DNA of 26,437 nucleotides, from the IMG/VR virus record IMGVR_UViG_3300045051_001472, positions 1 to 26,437 of that record. One strand, 5' to 3'. The notes under the pieces were generated by a model that did no database searches, was not told the DNA's origin, and was given only the letters and a program-made list of their open reading frames with translations. A program made the translations under genes and the position numbers. The stretch's first letter is position 1, and every line of letters starts with the position of its first letter. Below are positions 1 to 6,414 of this stretch, one piece after another. The stretch is from a virus.

Positions 1-414
1 CTGCAGCGATCCTATCTCTGATCCCTGCTGGGATATTTGCATTTTAAGGTTCGCATTCTCTTCCGAGAGTTTCAGCATTCCAGAGGTCAGTTCCCTGATC
101 TTTTCAGGATTGACTTCAGGTGTTGACAGAGTATTGGGGGGAGGCGGTGGCAAAGGTGGATCCATTACCTTTGTTTTGAGGTTTTCACCTTCGAGAGCAA
201 AAGCATTATCGATCACTTCCTGCCAGAATGATACGGGTGTTCCCGTGTCATTGGTAAAAGTTGCGTACTCGGTCGGAATCTTTTGCTCACCATGGGGAGC
301 TTTGGCTACCGATGTGATTACATAAGGATTTCCCACGGTAAATCCCTTACCGACCACTTTAGGGTTATTCCCAGATACGATCAGTTTTTTTCCTTGTTCT
401 AATTTAATTGACAT
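1..414 (-). CDS. Hypothetical protein with proline linker, 3' end outside window
   Basis: Open from an ATG at 412-414 to the left edge, giving 138 residues without a stop, so the C-terminus is missing. The first 80 residues look like a small globular domain. A proline run at residues 86-93 acts as a linker into a hydrophilic, probably coiled-coil segment (residues 100-138). It follows the 421-714 gene by 6 nt and is probably co-transcribed with it. Similar proline-rich linkers occur in the 18500-19300 and 25067-26182 products, which hints at a virion-associated protein, but I do not recognise the family. The plus-strand reading here is only a shadow. Confidence 0.75.
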   Translation of the reverse strand, partial: MSIKLEQGKKLIVSGNNPKVVGKGFTVGNPYVITSVAKAPHGEQKIPTEYATFTNDTGTPVSFWQEVIDNAFALEGENLKTKVMDPPLPPPPPNTLSTPEVNPEKIRELTSGMLKLSEENANLKMQISQQGSEIGSLQ

Positions 415-420
415 TTTCTG

Positions 421-714
421 TTACTTTTTAATAGTGAATTTATCTCTGAGTCGGTTGACTTCAGGCAACCTTTGTTCAGTCGAAAGTTTTAGAAAATCAA
501 TATTCTCACCTATTCCCTGAGGAATATCGGAAAGTGTCAGGTTAGCCGCCTTTAGTACGGCAGACATCTTTTCAGAAAACTGACGCAGACGTTTACGGCA
601 TTCGGCATCGGCAAAACTTCCTGCATGATATACGCCTGCAGCAATGATCTTCCAGTAAAAACGATAGTTACCGGCCGCTTTTTCAATTGGCCGGTATATG
701 TCTGATATTGCCAT
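421..714 (-). CDS. Hypothetical protein, 97 aa
   Basis: A complete small gene with TAA stop at 421-423. The product is basic and mostly helical by eye, with no membrane segment or cysteine motif. It lies 35 nt after the 750-1706 gene and 6 nt before the next one, so the three probably form one transcript. I do not recognise the family. Confidence 0.7.
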   Translation of the reverse strand: MAISDIYRPIEKAAGNYRFYWKIIAAGVYHAGSFADAECRKRLRQFSEKMSAVLKAANLTLSDIPQGIGENIDFLKLSTEQRLPEVNRLRDKFTIKK

Positions 715-749
715 TTTGTAAAATTATACAAATATTATAAAAATGCAAA

Positions 750-1706
750 TCAAAATCTTTTCCAGTTAAATCCCTTAACTAAACCGGGTTGAGAAACGAC
801 TATTTCATTTACTCCCTCGGGATTGTACTTATCGATCGGTACCTGGAAATAGTCACAGATGGTGTTGCCGAATGATACATTGGCGGGAATAATGTCCTGT
901 ATGGATTCCATTTCCCGGGGATGATGAACCGATGTTCCCAGGTTATAAATTTTCCACAGTGTCATATCATCACCTGTTCCCTGTTCCCTTTGGGCGCGAA
1001 GCTCCTTGAGATAGTTGGCTCCGATCACGTTGAGCTGTCCTTGGTTGAGGGCGATGGGATCCGTTGACTTGGTGCGGTCAATCCTTTGAAGAGTGAAAAG
1101 ACCGATAAGCCTCTGCATGTCCGCAATGCCCACATTGATCTCTTTCATCATTTTAATGATCTTTCCTTCCCATTCCCAGCGGTAATCGGCTACCTTGGCC
1201 CAGCCGCGGAGGATATTCATCACCGATTCAATATCCGATTTTGCGTCACGTGAGTTTATGACAACAGAGTGGCCGGCTCCCAGAATGGTCATATTGGAAC
1301 ATATCCTTACGTTAGGACCATAACCGATCTGAATCCCTGCCTGGTGGTAAGATATGGCAATGGATTCGATTTTTTCGTCATCCTGGAACTTCATTAAGTT
1401 CAGCTTGGTGAGCAGTTTACGGAAGGTGAAGGTTTTGATGTGATTCTTTCCGTAGGTGCGTTCCAACTCTTCCGATGTTTCCACTCCCGGGGTCTGTTCG
1501 CGGGATGCTGCCACATAGATCTTTTCCAGTTCCGGCTTATACCCGCCCTGTTCGAAGATTTCTTTCACTTTCTCGATCAGGTCATAATGCCTGATGCCGT
1601 TCTGAAATGCATTACCGCCGATGCGCGGGATATTGCTTTCACGGAGCTGTTCAATGTCCACTGACTGAACTTTCTCCTTAGTGAAGTCTTGCATAATTTC
1701 AATCAT
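750..1706 (-). CDS. DUF3871/DUF932-like phage protein
   Basis: A 318-residue product. The middle carries a segment reading VRICSNMTILGAG, and further on there is FTLQRIDRT followed by PIALNQGQLNVIGANYLKE. This order (a short Cys/Asn-rich strand, a helical region, then a nucleotide-level conserved 'L-N-x-x-Q-x-N' stretch) resembles the Bacteroidota DUF3871 and the phage/plasmid DUF932 families as I remember them; their biochemical role is not established. The start at 1706 is followed by another ATG at 1694, so either could be used. Upstream is an AT-rich leader and the terminator at 1735-1771, so this gene opens a new transcription unit running left into 421-714 and 1-414. GC content is higher than in the small-gene clusters to its right. 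Confidence 0.75.
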   Translation of the reverse strand: MIEIMQDFTKEKVQSVDIEQLRESNIPRIGGNAFQNGIRHYDLIEKVKEIFEQGGYKPELEKIYVAASREQTPGVETSEELERTYGKNHIKTFTFRKLLTKLNLMKFQDDEKIESIAISYHQAGIQIGYGPNVRICSNMTILGAGHSVVINSRDAKSDIESVMNILRGWAKVADYRWEWEGKIIKMMKEINVGIADMQRLIGLFTLQRIDRTKSTDPIALNQGQLNVIGANYLKELRAQREQGTGDDMTLWKIYNLGTSVHHPREMESIQDIIPANVSFGNTICDYFQVPIDKYNPEGVNEIVVSQPGLVKGFNWKRF

Positions 1707-1734
1707 GATGATTTGTAATTTTAAAGATTAATTA

Positions 1735-1771
1735 AGAAAAAATAAACCCTTGGCGATAAGACCAAGGGTTT
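1735..1771 (-). terminator. Intrinsic terminator after 1864-2763 gene
   Basis: A perfect 10-bp stem, AAACCCTTGG at 1744-1753 with CCAAGGGTTT at 1762-1771, and an 8-nt loop. On the minus strand the stem is followed by TTATTTTTTC. It ends the transcript of the 299-aa gene and precedes the leader of the 750-1706 gene. Confidence 0.85.
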
Positions 1772-1863
1772 CTTACGGTCGACAATTGGGGATTGAGGAT
1801 TCGTAACTCACAAAACTAATTCAATTAACACCGAACGTTGCCGTAAAAATATATAGTAAAAAT

Positions 1864-2763
1864 TTAATTTGCAACATTATTTGCTTTTTTTTGCAAATAT
1901 TCTTTCCTGAATATTTTTTTACGGTTGTTTACGGCTGACCTGATCAGATCCATTCTCTTTTGTTTATTGGCTTTTGTCTTGAATGACGGAACGGAAGGAA
2001 AGATATCCCGTCTCGACTCGTAATCGGTATCTTTCATGAATTCGATGACATCACTTATTACTTCGGAAGTTATTGTAATTCTTTTCAGAAATTTCATCGG
2101 CGCTTCCGTGTCGTAATACCCGGGCCATGAATAGAATTGAATATTCCTGGATGAGAGCAGGACAAAAAGGGTATTGAAGTCGGTAAGCGCTACAAGATCA
2201 TTTTCCCGGTACAGCTCCCTGATTTTTTTTGTTTTCAGGAAACTGATAATGGATAGTGTATGGGGTGATAATTTGTTTGTACGTACAGCACATTTCCCTT
2301 TTAACATCTCGTTTACCGTTTTCCTCTGCAGTGGATCCAGTGACTTCATAAACCTTGACCATATCCCTGGCATGACCTGTTTTCTGAGATTGTTCATTTT
2401 TTCCTTCATCTGTTCAAGGGTCGTGTTTTTGATGCGCCTTCCCTTTCCCTGGGTGATCCCGAGCGAGAGTCGCTTGGGAGAGCAGTACCCGTAAGTGTAA
2501 AAGAAATTATCAGTGCCTTCGACTGAATACTCAGGCAGTGACTCGGACATTACAGGATCGATGTACACATGAAACGTCTCGGGATCGATAGCCATCATCG
2601 ATATACCCATTGAGGCGCACTCTTTTTCTATCAGCCGTATCTTTAGGAGGTTTTTCTTCCCGAAAGTGATTTTCTCGCAGTACCGCTTGTGCCTGAGATG
2701 ATGCTTGATAAACCATTTTACTTTTCCTTTTACGCAAAGCGCTGATGCAGTTACACTTTCCAT
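1864..2763 (-). CDS. Hypothetical protein, 299 aa
   Basis: A single-gene transcription unit between a gene-free stretch (2764-3296) and the terminator at 1735-1771. The product is strongly basic at both ends, with Lys/Arg-rich stretches near residues 10-45 and 265-295, which suggests nucleic-acid binding. I see no catalytic motif, zinc site or membrane segment. A weak TATTTTG box lies upstream on the minus strand near 2785. Function is unknown. Confidence 0.75.
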   Translation of the reverse strand: MESVTASALCVKGKVKWFIKHHLRHKRYCEKITFGKKNLLKIRLIEKECASMGISMMAIDPETFHVYIDPVMSESLPEYSVEGTDNFFYTYGYCSPKRLSLGITQGKGRRIKNTTLEQMKEKMNNLRKQVMPGIWSRFMKSLDPLQRKTVNEMLKGKCAVRTNKLSPHTLSIISFLKTKKIRELYRENDLVALTDFNTLFVLLSSRNIQFYSWPGYYDTEAPMKFLKRITITSEVISDVIEFMKDTDYESRRDIFPSVPSFKTKANKQKRMDLIRSAVNNRKKIFRKEYLQKKANNVAN

Positions 2764-2939
2764 GCACGTAAAAATAATTCAAAATATTTTCATTCCCCTA
2801 TTGCAGATATGAAAATCTTTCGTTCACTTTGGAGAATTATATTTTTTGTCAAACGTCATAATGAAACCAAACCTAAGCATAAGCGGGATACATCATCAAA
2901 AGCCACTGGTGTGCTCAGGTTATCAATTATCGCTACCAG

Positions 2940-3225
2940 GAGGTCTGCAACAAGCGATAGCCCGGGGCTGGGGAATGAGGGTGTAGTGCAGGGGCCCGGT
3001 AAGGGGCTCGAAGTTGATTCCAGACCGGTGAGGCTTACCCACTACACCGGATGCGGCGAAGGGGAGGCAATGGGGGAAAATACCTGTTAAATCCAGAGCC
3101 GGACAGTCCTGAGAGAGGTAAAATTCTCTAAGGATGGACCGTGCGGCTCTAAAGAGGACTTCAAAAAGAAAATAGACCCTTTACAAGTACTTATAACTTT
3201 TTTTTGCAATTTTCTGCAACTTTTT
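2940..3225 (+). ncRNA. Candidate structured non-coding RNA
   Basis: Seen directly: helix 1 pairs GGTGTAGTG (2980-2988) with CACTACACC (3040-3048), 9 bp. Inside it CCGGT (2996-3000) can pair with ACCGG (3024-3028). A second long hairpin is built from AGAGCCG (3095-3101) with CGGCTCT (3144-3150), then TCCT (3107-3110) with AGGA (3131-3134), capped by AGAGA (3112-3116) with TCTCT (3125-3129). The segment is a GC-rich island in an AT-rich setting. The strand is uncertain. A weak hairpin, TTGCA (3204-3208) with TGCAA (3215-3219), followed by CTTTTT would end a plus-strand transcript, and one alternative helix has a G-U pair only on the plus strand. I do not recognise the family; it is not a tRNA. 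Confidence 0.4.
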
Positions 3226-3268
3226 AAAAAAATCAAGCACCCGTTTTCCCGAAGGATTGCGGGTGCTC
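3225..3268 (-). terminator. Intrinsic terminator of the 5251-3297 operon
   Basis: An 8-bp stem of AGCACCCG (3236-3243) and CGGGTGCT (3260-3267). On the minus strand it is followed, after TGA, by seven T residues (3226-3232). It lies 29 nt beyond the stop of the radical SAM gene. Confidence 0.85.
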
Positions 3269-3296
3269 TCATCTGAACCTAAAACTACAACTCAAC

Positions 3297-3773
3297 TTAA
3301 TTGTTGTACACACAAAAAATAATAACCAAATATTGTACGTACAAATTATTCATGATATTCATATTCACCTCCTTTTTAAACCCTGCATGATTAAAGTGAT
3401 ACTTGTCATTGGATACGGCAATAGTTATTGGTTTAATTTCACCATCACAGGTGTAAGCGTATATTCCAAGATTAAGTAGTACGCTAATAAAGTCATTTGA
3501 TACATCCTGAGCATTAGTAGTAAGATAAAATGATTCAATACTTACTTTTTTAGCAATAAAAATATTCAGGCATGATTGTATTATATCAGGAACAAGCGAT
3601 GGTTCACCCCCTGAAAATACAACACAATTTATGTCTGAGATTTTATTAACTGCAATGAATTTATTCAGCCATTCAGGATTAAAGTCCAGGTTCTGCGCGT
3701 TACCGCGAAGACAGTGTGGGCATTTCATATTGCACCGTCGCGTTACTTCGATAATCAGTTCGTTTAAGTTCAT
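3297..3773 (-). CDS. Radical SAM protein, apparently C-terminally truncated
   Basis: The N-terminus carries the [4Fe-4S] cluster motif CxxxCxxC (C14, C18, C21) and the SAM-binding GGEP motif (residues 55-58). A later SNDKYH segment (121-126) matches a family of phage and Bacteroidota radical SAM proteins that, as I recall, are close to 300 residues. Here the protein ends at 158, and the last 20 residues are low-complexity and encoded by AT-rich DNA containing two TGTAC operator-like palindromes. So the second half of the barrel is probably missing. The gene is the last of a five-gene overlapping operon and overlaps the gene before it by 4 nt. Possible roles include peptide or nucleotide modification; the substrate is unknown, and activity of the truncated form is doubtful. 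Confidence 0.8.
   Translation of the reverse strand: MNLNELIIEVTRRCNMKCPHCLRGNAQNLDFNPEWLNKFIAVNKISDINCVVFSGGEPSLVPDIIQSCLNIFIAKKVSIESFYLTTNAQDVSNDFISVLLNLGIYAYTCDGEIKPITIAVSNDKYHFNHAGFKKEVNMNIMNNLYVQYLVIIFCVYNN
3303..3345. promoter_or_regulatory. Pair of TTTGTRTGTACAAA-like palindromes
   Basis: Two copies 29 bp apart: GTTGTACACACAAA (3303-3316) and ATTGTACGTACAAA (3332-3345). They lie inside the 3' end of the radical SAM reading frame. The same spacing occurs at 16944/16973, where the sites overlap a promoter. They could form a minus-strand promoter that transcribes towards the terminator at 3225-3268, or serve as operator sites. Confidence 0.5.
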
Positions 3774-4015
3774 TCCGGCATTAGTTCACGTTTACTAATA
3801 GATTTAACCACACGATAAGTATTATGCTGTAATTCATATCCGCATGAGAACAAAACATTAATAAGCTTATTTCGTGCCAAAGTTATTCGTTTATCATTAT
3901 CAATTATACCGACAGTTGTTTTATTGTAATGATATTGATCCAACTCTTTAATTGCTTTGCCAATTGCTTTCATGGCTGCAATATCAATTCTTCCTTCAAA
4001 TACCTTTTCCATCAC
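3770..4015 (-). CDS. Hypothetical protein, 81 aa
   Basis: Fourth gene of the 5251-3297 operon, overlapping both neighbours by 4 nt (ATGA). The start could be either of two adjacent ATG codons. The product is a small soluble protein with a helical N-terminal half. It has no motif I recognise; its tight coupling to the radical SAM gene is the only hint to a shared role. Confidence 0.75.
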   Translation of the reverse strand: MMEKVFEGRIDIAAMKAIGKAIKELDQYHYNKTTVGIIDNDKRITLARNKLINVLFSCGYELQHNTYRVVKSISKRELMPE

Positions 4016-4251
4016 AAAAATAGTTTTAGGTTTTCGACTTCTTTTTTTCCTTCATCTGACATTGGACCAACATGCCATGATACTTCTGATAGTACAGCAC
4101 TGAGGATGATTTTAGGAACCAAAAAATTATCCTCGGTTCCTTCGATGTCTATCGCACCTGAATGAATTGCTTTTTCAATAGTTTTGTCAATGCATTCATT
4201 CATCTCTGCTCTTAGCAGTTCAATTTTCTTACGACACTGATCGTTTGTCAT
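4012..4251 (-). CDS. Hypothetical protein, 79 aa
   Basis: Third gene of the operon, with 4-nt overlaps on both sides. It is acidic and helical, with no cysteine pair or membrane segment. Family not recognised. Confidence 0.75.
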   Translation of the reverse strand: MTNDQCRKKIELLRAEMNECIDKTIEKAIHSGAIDIEGTEDNFLVPKIILSAVLSEVSWHVGPMSDEGKKEVENLKLFL

Positions 4252-4535
4252 TTGATTTTAGGTTTAACATTCCAGTTAATAATAATATCTCTCGTATCGC
4301 TGTCTGTCCAGTGATATATTCCTGACCGGTTAGTTTTATCGGTCTGGAACAACCCTGATGAAAAGATCAGCATTTTTGATTTTGCGGCAAACTTGGATTG
4401 CCATAAAGGATTATCGTGCGTCTTGAAATACTCTTCAAGTTTCAGGTAGTAGTCACGAAGTATTTCAAGAATGATGATCTGTGTATCATTAAACTCCATC
4501 TCCCGGAGAAATGAACGGTAGGTTCTTTTTTTCAT
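4248..4535 (-). CDS. Hypothetical protein, 95 aa
   Basis: Second gene of the operon, with 4-nt overlaps to both neighbours. It has a basic N-terminus and a helical first half, and a Trp-rich C-terminal half (HWTDSD, NWN). Family not recognised. Confidence 0.75.
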   Translation of the reverse strand: MKKRTYRSFLREMEFNDTQIIILEILRDYYLKLEEYFKTHDNPLWQSKFAAKSKMLIFSSGLFQTDKTNRSGIYHWTDSDTRDIIINWNVKPKIK

Positions 4536-5251
4536 TTGGTCTTCTGATAATTGAGTCCGTAATTGTGTAAAATAAATTCATAGTCATCAGTCACTTCCTT
4601 GTTAAACAGAAATGTAAGACGCGCTTTCATTTGTACAGGAAATTTATCCTTGTGATTAATTCCGTTGATGGCCACATAATGTTTCCACAGGCGATCGTCA
4701 TCATGGATCACATCAAGACTCGGCGCGGTAATAATATAAAACATCAGTGAATAATATGGTTTTACAAAGAATAATTTGTCCTTATCTACCAAATGTTCAG
4801 GATTTGTCTTGGGATATTGTGCCCAACAAGCTCCTTGTCTTATGTCCAATCCATAACGATCCATAAGGATATCCCGAATTTTCCGGTTGACCTGCTGTAT
4901 TTTTTCAACACAGCCGGCAACATAGTCAAATCCACATATTACAGCAGACTTGAATTCCTGTATTTTATCCTGAGCACAACAATCCTGGTCAAAAAGATCG
5001 TATCCTGTTATTGCATAAAATGTACAATATTTTCCATATTCGTTAAAATGAGCTTGCACATTCTCAGCAGTAAGATCGGGTATAAGTGGAACGGTTACCT
5101 CTTTACCTGATTTTTTCTTGTATCCCTTACCGGGGACAAAGATTTTTCCTTTTTCATATCCATTATCCGGGTAGAGCTCTCCGTCTACTTTCCATGCGGA
5201 AAATGGTTCTGTTGGAGTATAGTTAGAATGTATGCAGTAAAAAAACATCAT
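4532..5251 (-). CDS. Hypothetical protein, 239 aa, first gene of operon
   Basis: Opens the operon that ends with the radical SAM gene. It follows the terminator at 5276-5311 by a 24-nt AT-rich leader containing TAACCATAAAATAGA, the recurring pre-start sequence of this phage. Two ATG codons stand side by side; either may be used. The product has several cysteines (a DCC at about residue 91, CGF, GCV, GACW) and many aromatic residues, but not in a spacing I know. The family is unknown. Confidence 0.75.
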   Translation of the reverse strand: MMFFYCIHSNYTPTEPFSAWKVDGELYPDNGYEKGKIFVPGKGYKKKSGKEVTVPLIPDLTAENVQAHFNEYGKYCTFYAITGYDLFDQDCCAQDKIQEFKSAVICGFDYVAGCVEKIQQVNRKIRDILMDRYGLDIRQGACWAQYPKTNPEHLVDKDKLFFVKPYYSLMFYIITAPSLDVIHDDDRLWKHYVAINGINHKDKFPVQMKARLTFLFNKEVTDDYEFILHNYGLNYQKTK

Positions 5252-5275
5252 TAGTCTATTTTATGGTTAATACTG

Positions 5276-5311
5276 AAAAAAATAAACCCTCATCAATTTC
5301 TCAACGAGGGT
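5276..5311 (-). terminator. Intrinsic terminator with no protein gene upstream
   Basis: ACCCTC (5286-5291) pairs with GAGGGT (5306-5311). On the minus strand it is followed by TTTATTTTTTT. It has the same GGGTTTATTTTTT signature as terminators that follow protein genes here, but the sequence in front of it is the CRISPR-repeat-like region. Confidence 0.8.
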
Positions 5312-5317
5312 GGTTTC

Positions 5318-5356
5318 CGGTCCGTCAGAATTCAAACCTGATTCTTATCTGGACCG
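5318..5356 (-). ncRNA. Compact hairpin next to the CRISPR-like repeat
   Basis: An outer stem CGGTCC (5318-5323) with GGACCG (5351-5356) and an inner stem TCAG (5325-5328) with CTGA (5338-5341). It lies between the repeat element and the terminator. On the minus strand the inner part superficially resembles a tRNA T-arm (loop TTTGAAT), but no full cloverleaf can be drawn. It may be part of the same RNA as the repeat element. Confidence 0.4.
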
Positions 5357-5365
5357 AGCATTTTA

Positions 5366-5465
5366 AAAAGCGCAGCTGTTTATCAATAAGTCAAAGATAC
5401 AATTTGAAAACAAATCACAACGGCCGAATCAGTGGGCTGGCGGCTTTGGATGGGGCTGCGCTTTT
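5366..5465 (-). ncRNA. Boxed RNA element: candidate RNA anti-CRISPR
   Basis: AAAAGCGCAGC (5366-5376) and GCTGCGCTTTT (5455-5465) form a perfect 11-bp inverted repeat that encloses the CRISPR-like repeat. On the minus strand the closing stem is followed by TTTTT, like a terminator; the plus strand has TTTT. The minus strand reads the repeat in crRNA orientation, and a strong terminator lies 55 nt further on, so minus-strand transcription is favoured. Read on the plus strand, the element would be an anti-repeat followed by a GGCCG...CGGCT stem-loop, which is the layout of a tracrRNA. Both readings would interfere with, or feed, a host Cas9. No cas gene is in the window. Function is inference. 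Confidence 0.5.
5375..5421 (-). repeat. Solitary type II-C CRISPR-repeat-like sequence
   Basis: A 47-nt sequence on the minus strand beginning GTTGTGATTTG and ending AAACAGC. Aligned by eye with the 47-nt type II-C repeat of Bacteroides fragilis as I remember it, it shares the blocks GTTGTGATTTG, TTTCAAATT, GTATCTTTGA, ATTG and AAACAGC in the same order, roughly 41 positions, with one base lost and one gained. The internal ATTTG/CAAAT palindrome of the natural repeat is kept. I found only one copy in the window, so this is not an array. Confidence 0.75.
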
Positions 5466-5625
5466 ATAAAAGATAACAAAAGGATTTTTCACGTAAACGA
5501 TATAACCGGTATGTTTACACTCTATGGATTGCATACTAATTCCAAGAGTATATCTTCAAAAATTACAAAGATGTCAAGAGCGGCTTGATTCCCTTACGAC
5601 TGCGTATATCAGCCTTAGAATTTTT

Positions 5626-5667
5626 TTTAAAAGTGCAGGCGCCCTGACTATATGAAGCGCCCGCACT
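5626..5667 (-). terminator. Terminator after 5727-6050 gene
   Basis: An 11-bp stem with one G-U pair: AGTGCAGGCGC (5632-5642) and GCGCCCGCACT (5657-5667). On the minus strand it ends CACTTTT before an A-run, so the T-tract is short. It lies about 60 nt past the stop of the 107-aa gene. Confidence 0.65.
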
Positions 5668-5726
5668 AACCTAACTAACCCTTAAACTTAAACCAAATGA
5701 AATGCCTGACAAATATAATAATAAAA

Positions 5727-6050
5727 CTACCGGGAAGTTGGTTTATCAGAAGGTTTGTGAAAACATTTGAAGTCATCGCGGCTGACTGTTTTTGTTCCCC
5801 TATTGAATCGCTGCCACGTTTTGCAGGTGATCGTCATCATGTTGGGATGGGAAAATCCCGTAATGGTGTAAATTCCGTTAATCGACCTGGCATGAATCTT
5901 TGCACCCACATACAGTTCGGGATGTGACACGGTATACGGTTTTGCATCTTTTGGGAAATATTCGCAGTAATTGATCCATTTCCTCCAAAGCATATAATGG
6001 TATTTACTCATCATTAAACCGTTGCTGATGAGTCTTGTTTTGTTTTTCAT
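5727..6050 (-). CDS. Hypothetical protein, 107 aa
   Basis: A single-gene unit with a terminator on each side. The basic product has a central segment (about residues 45-95) of alternating hydrophobic strands ending SRDDFKCF, which reads like a small beta domain. The ATG at 6050 follows the leader TAATCCTTTAAATTA, the recurring pre-start sequence. A plus-strand reading starting at 5697 overlaps it and is rejected. Family unknown. Confidence 0.7.
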   Translation of the reverse strand: MKNKTRLISNGLMMSKYHYMLWRKWINYCEYFPKDAKPYTVSHPELYVGAKIHARSINGIYTITGFSHPNMMTITCKTWQRFNRGTKTVSRDDFKCFHKPSDKPTSR

Positions 6051-6078
6051 GATCTGTAATTTAAAGGATTAGTAATCA

Positions 6079-6118
6079 AAAAAAAAATAACCTCACTTCA
6101 AAAGTGCAGTTATTTTTT
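6079..6118 (-). terminator. Intrinsic terminator, possibly bidirectional
   Basis: AATAAC (6087-6092) pairs with GTTATT (6109-6114) and CACTT with AAGTG inside it, with a two-base mismatch between. The stem is flanked by an A-run on the left and a T-run on the right, so it could act on both strands. It ends the 7270-6160 operon. Confidence 0.75.
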
Positions 6119-6159
6119 TAATTCAAAAGAGAAGTGATATTACGAAAATCACAAAGATT

Positions 6160-6414
6160 TCAGTGGGTACGATTGCCTGAAGTATTCTGAATTCCATCAA
6201 AATATTTTCTGTGAAAATAGTTTAACAGAAGAATAAACAGGATTACGGCAACGGTAAGCCATGAATAAGTAAATCCGGAAATGTATTCCCGCCATTTATA
6301 AGGGCAAAACGCGCGTTTTTTCCTTTTGCTGACCACATGGATTATTTTCATCGTGATCATTGAAACTACGCCTCCTGATGCCCAAACACAGGCAATAATA
6401 AACAGTAGATTCAT
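6160..6414 (-). CDS. Small membrane protein, 84 aa
   Basis: Two hydrophobic segments, residues about 1-24 and 49-68, separated by a basic loop (KRKKRAF). That makes it a probable two-pass inner-membrane protein. It overlaps the 6411-6599 gene by 4 nt and is the last gene of its operon. It could be a phage membrane effector or lysis accessory protein, but nothing in the sequence settles this. Confidence 0.75.
   Translation of the reverse strand: MNLLFIIACVWASGGVVSMITMKIIHVVSKRKKRAFCPYKWREYISGFTYSWLTVAVILFILLLNYFHRKYFDGIQNTSGNRTH

Larger units (their letters stand above)
2764..3296. other. Gene-free stretch with structured RNA candidate
   Basis: About 530 bases without a credible protein gene. 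The left part (2764-2930) is AT-rich and must contain the promoter of the 1864-2763 gene. The middle (2940-3160) is much richer in G and C and contains nested inverted repeats, described as a separate RNA feature. The right part (3180-3270) holds T-runs and a minus-strand terminator. The plus-strand reading 2809-3090 and the minus-strand reading 3087-3272 run straight through the hairpins and do not look like proteins. Confidence 0.6.
5252..5726. other. Gene-free stretch carrying CRISPR-repeat-like RNA candidate
   Basis: About 475 bases with no credible protein gene in a genome where genes usually overlap. It contains, from right to left on the minus strand, a terminator (5626-5667), an AT-rich piece, an inverted-repeat-boxed element with a CRISPR-like repeat (5366-5465), a compact hairpin (5318-5356) and a second terminator (5276-5311). 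A minus-strand terminator with no protein gene in front of it implies a non-coding transcript. The plus-strand readings at 5263-5469 and 5697-5927 look like noise or antisense. Confidence 0.7.

Noticed and set aside
2970-3050. tRNA gene suggested by the GGTGTAG/CTACACC ends
   Set aside because: No T-arm of the right size, no TTCRANY loop and no anticodon arm can be drawn on either strand.
2809-3090. Plus-strand reading frame of 93 codons
   Set aside because: It runs through nested inverted repeats; composition and lack of neighbours in this direction point to structured RNA rather than protein.
3095-3150. Group II intron domain V suggested by AGAGCCG...CGGCTCT
   Set aside because: Domain V is about 34 nt with a fixed bulge; this hairpin is 56 nt with different inner helices, and no reverse transcriptase is nearby.
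5318-5356. tRNA-like T-arm on the minus strand
   Set aside because: Only a 17-nt T-arm-like part is present and the outer stem is too close; no cloverleaf forms.
5375-5421. Conventional CRISPR array
   Set aside because: Only one repeat copy and no cas gene are visible, so it is treated as a solitary element.
5697-5927. Plus-strand frame with a plausible leader (ACTTAAACCAAATG)
   Set aside because: It is antisense to the 5727-6050 gene, which has a standard leader and terminator; codon pattern favours the minus strand.
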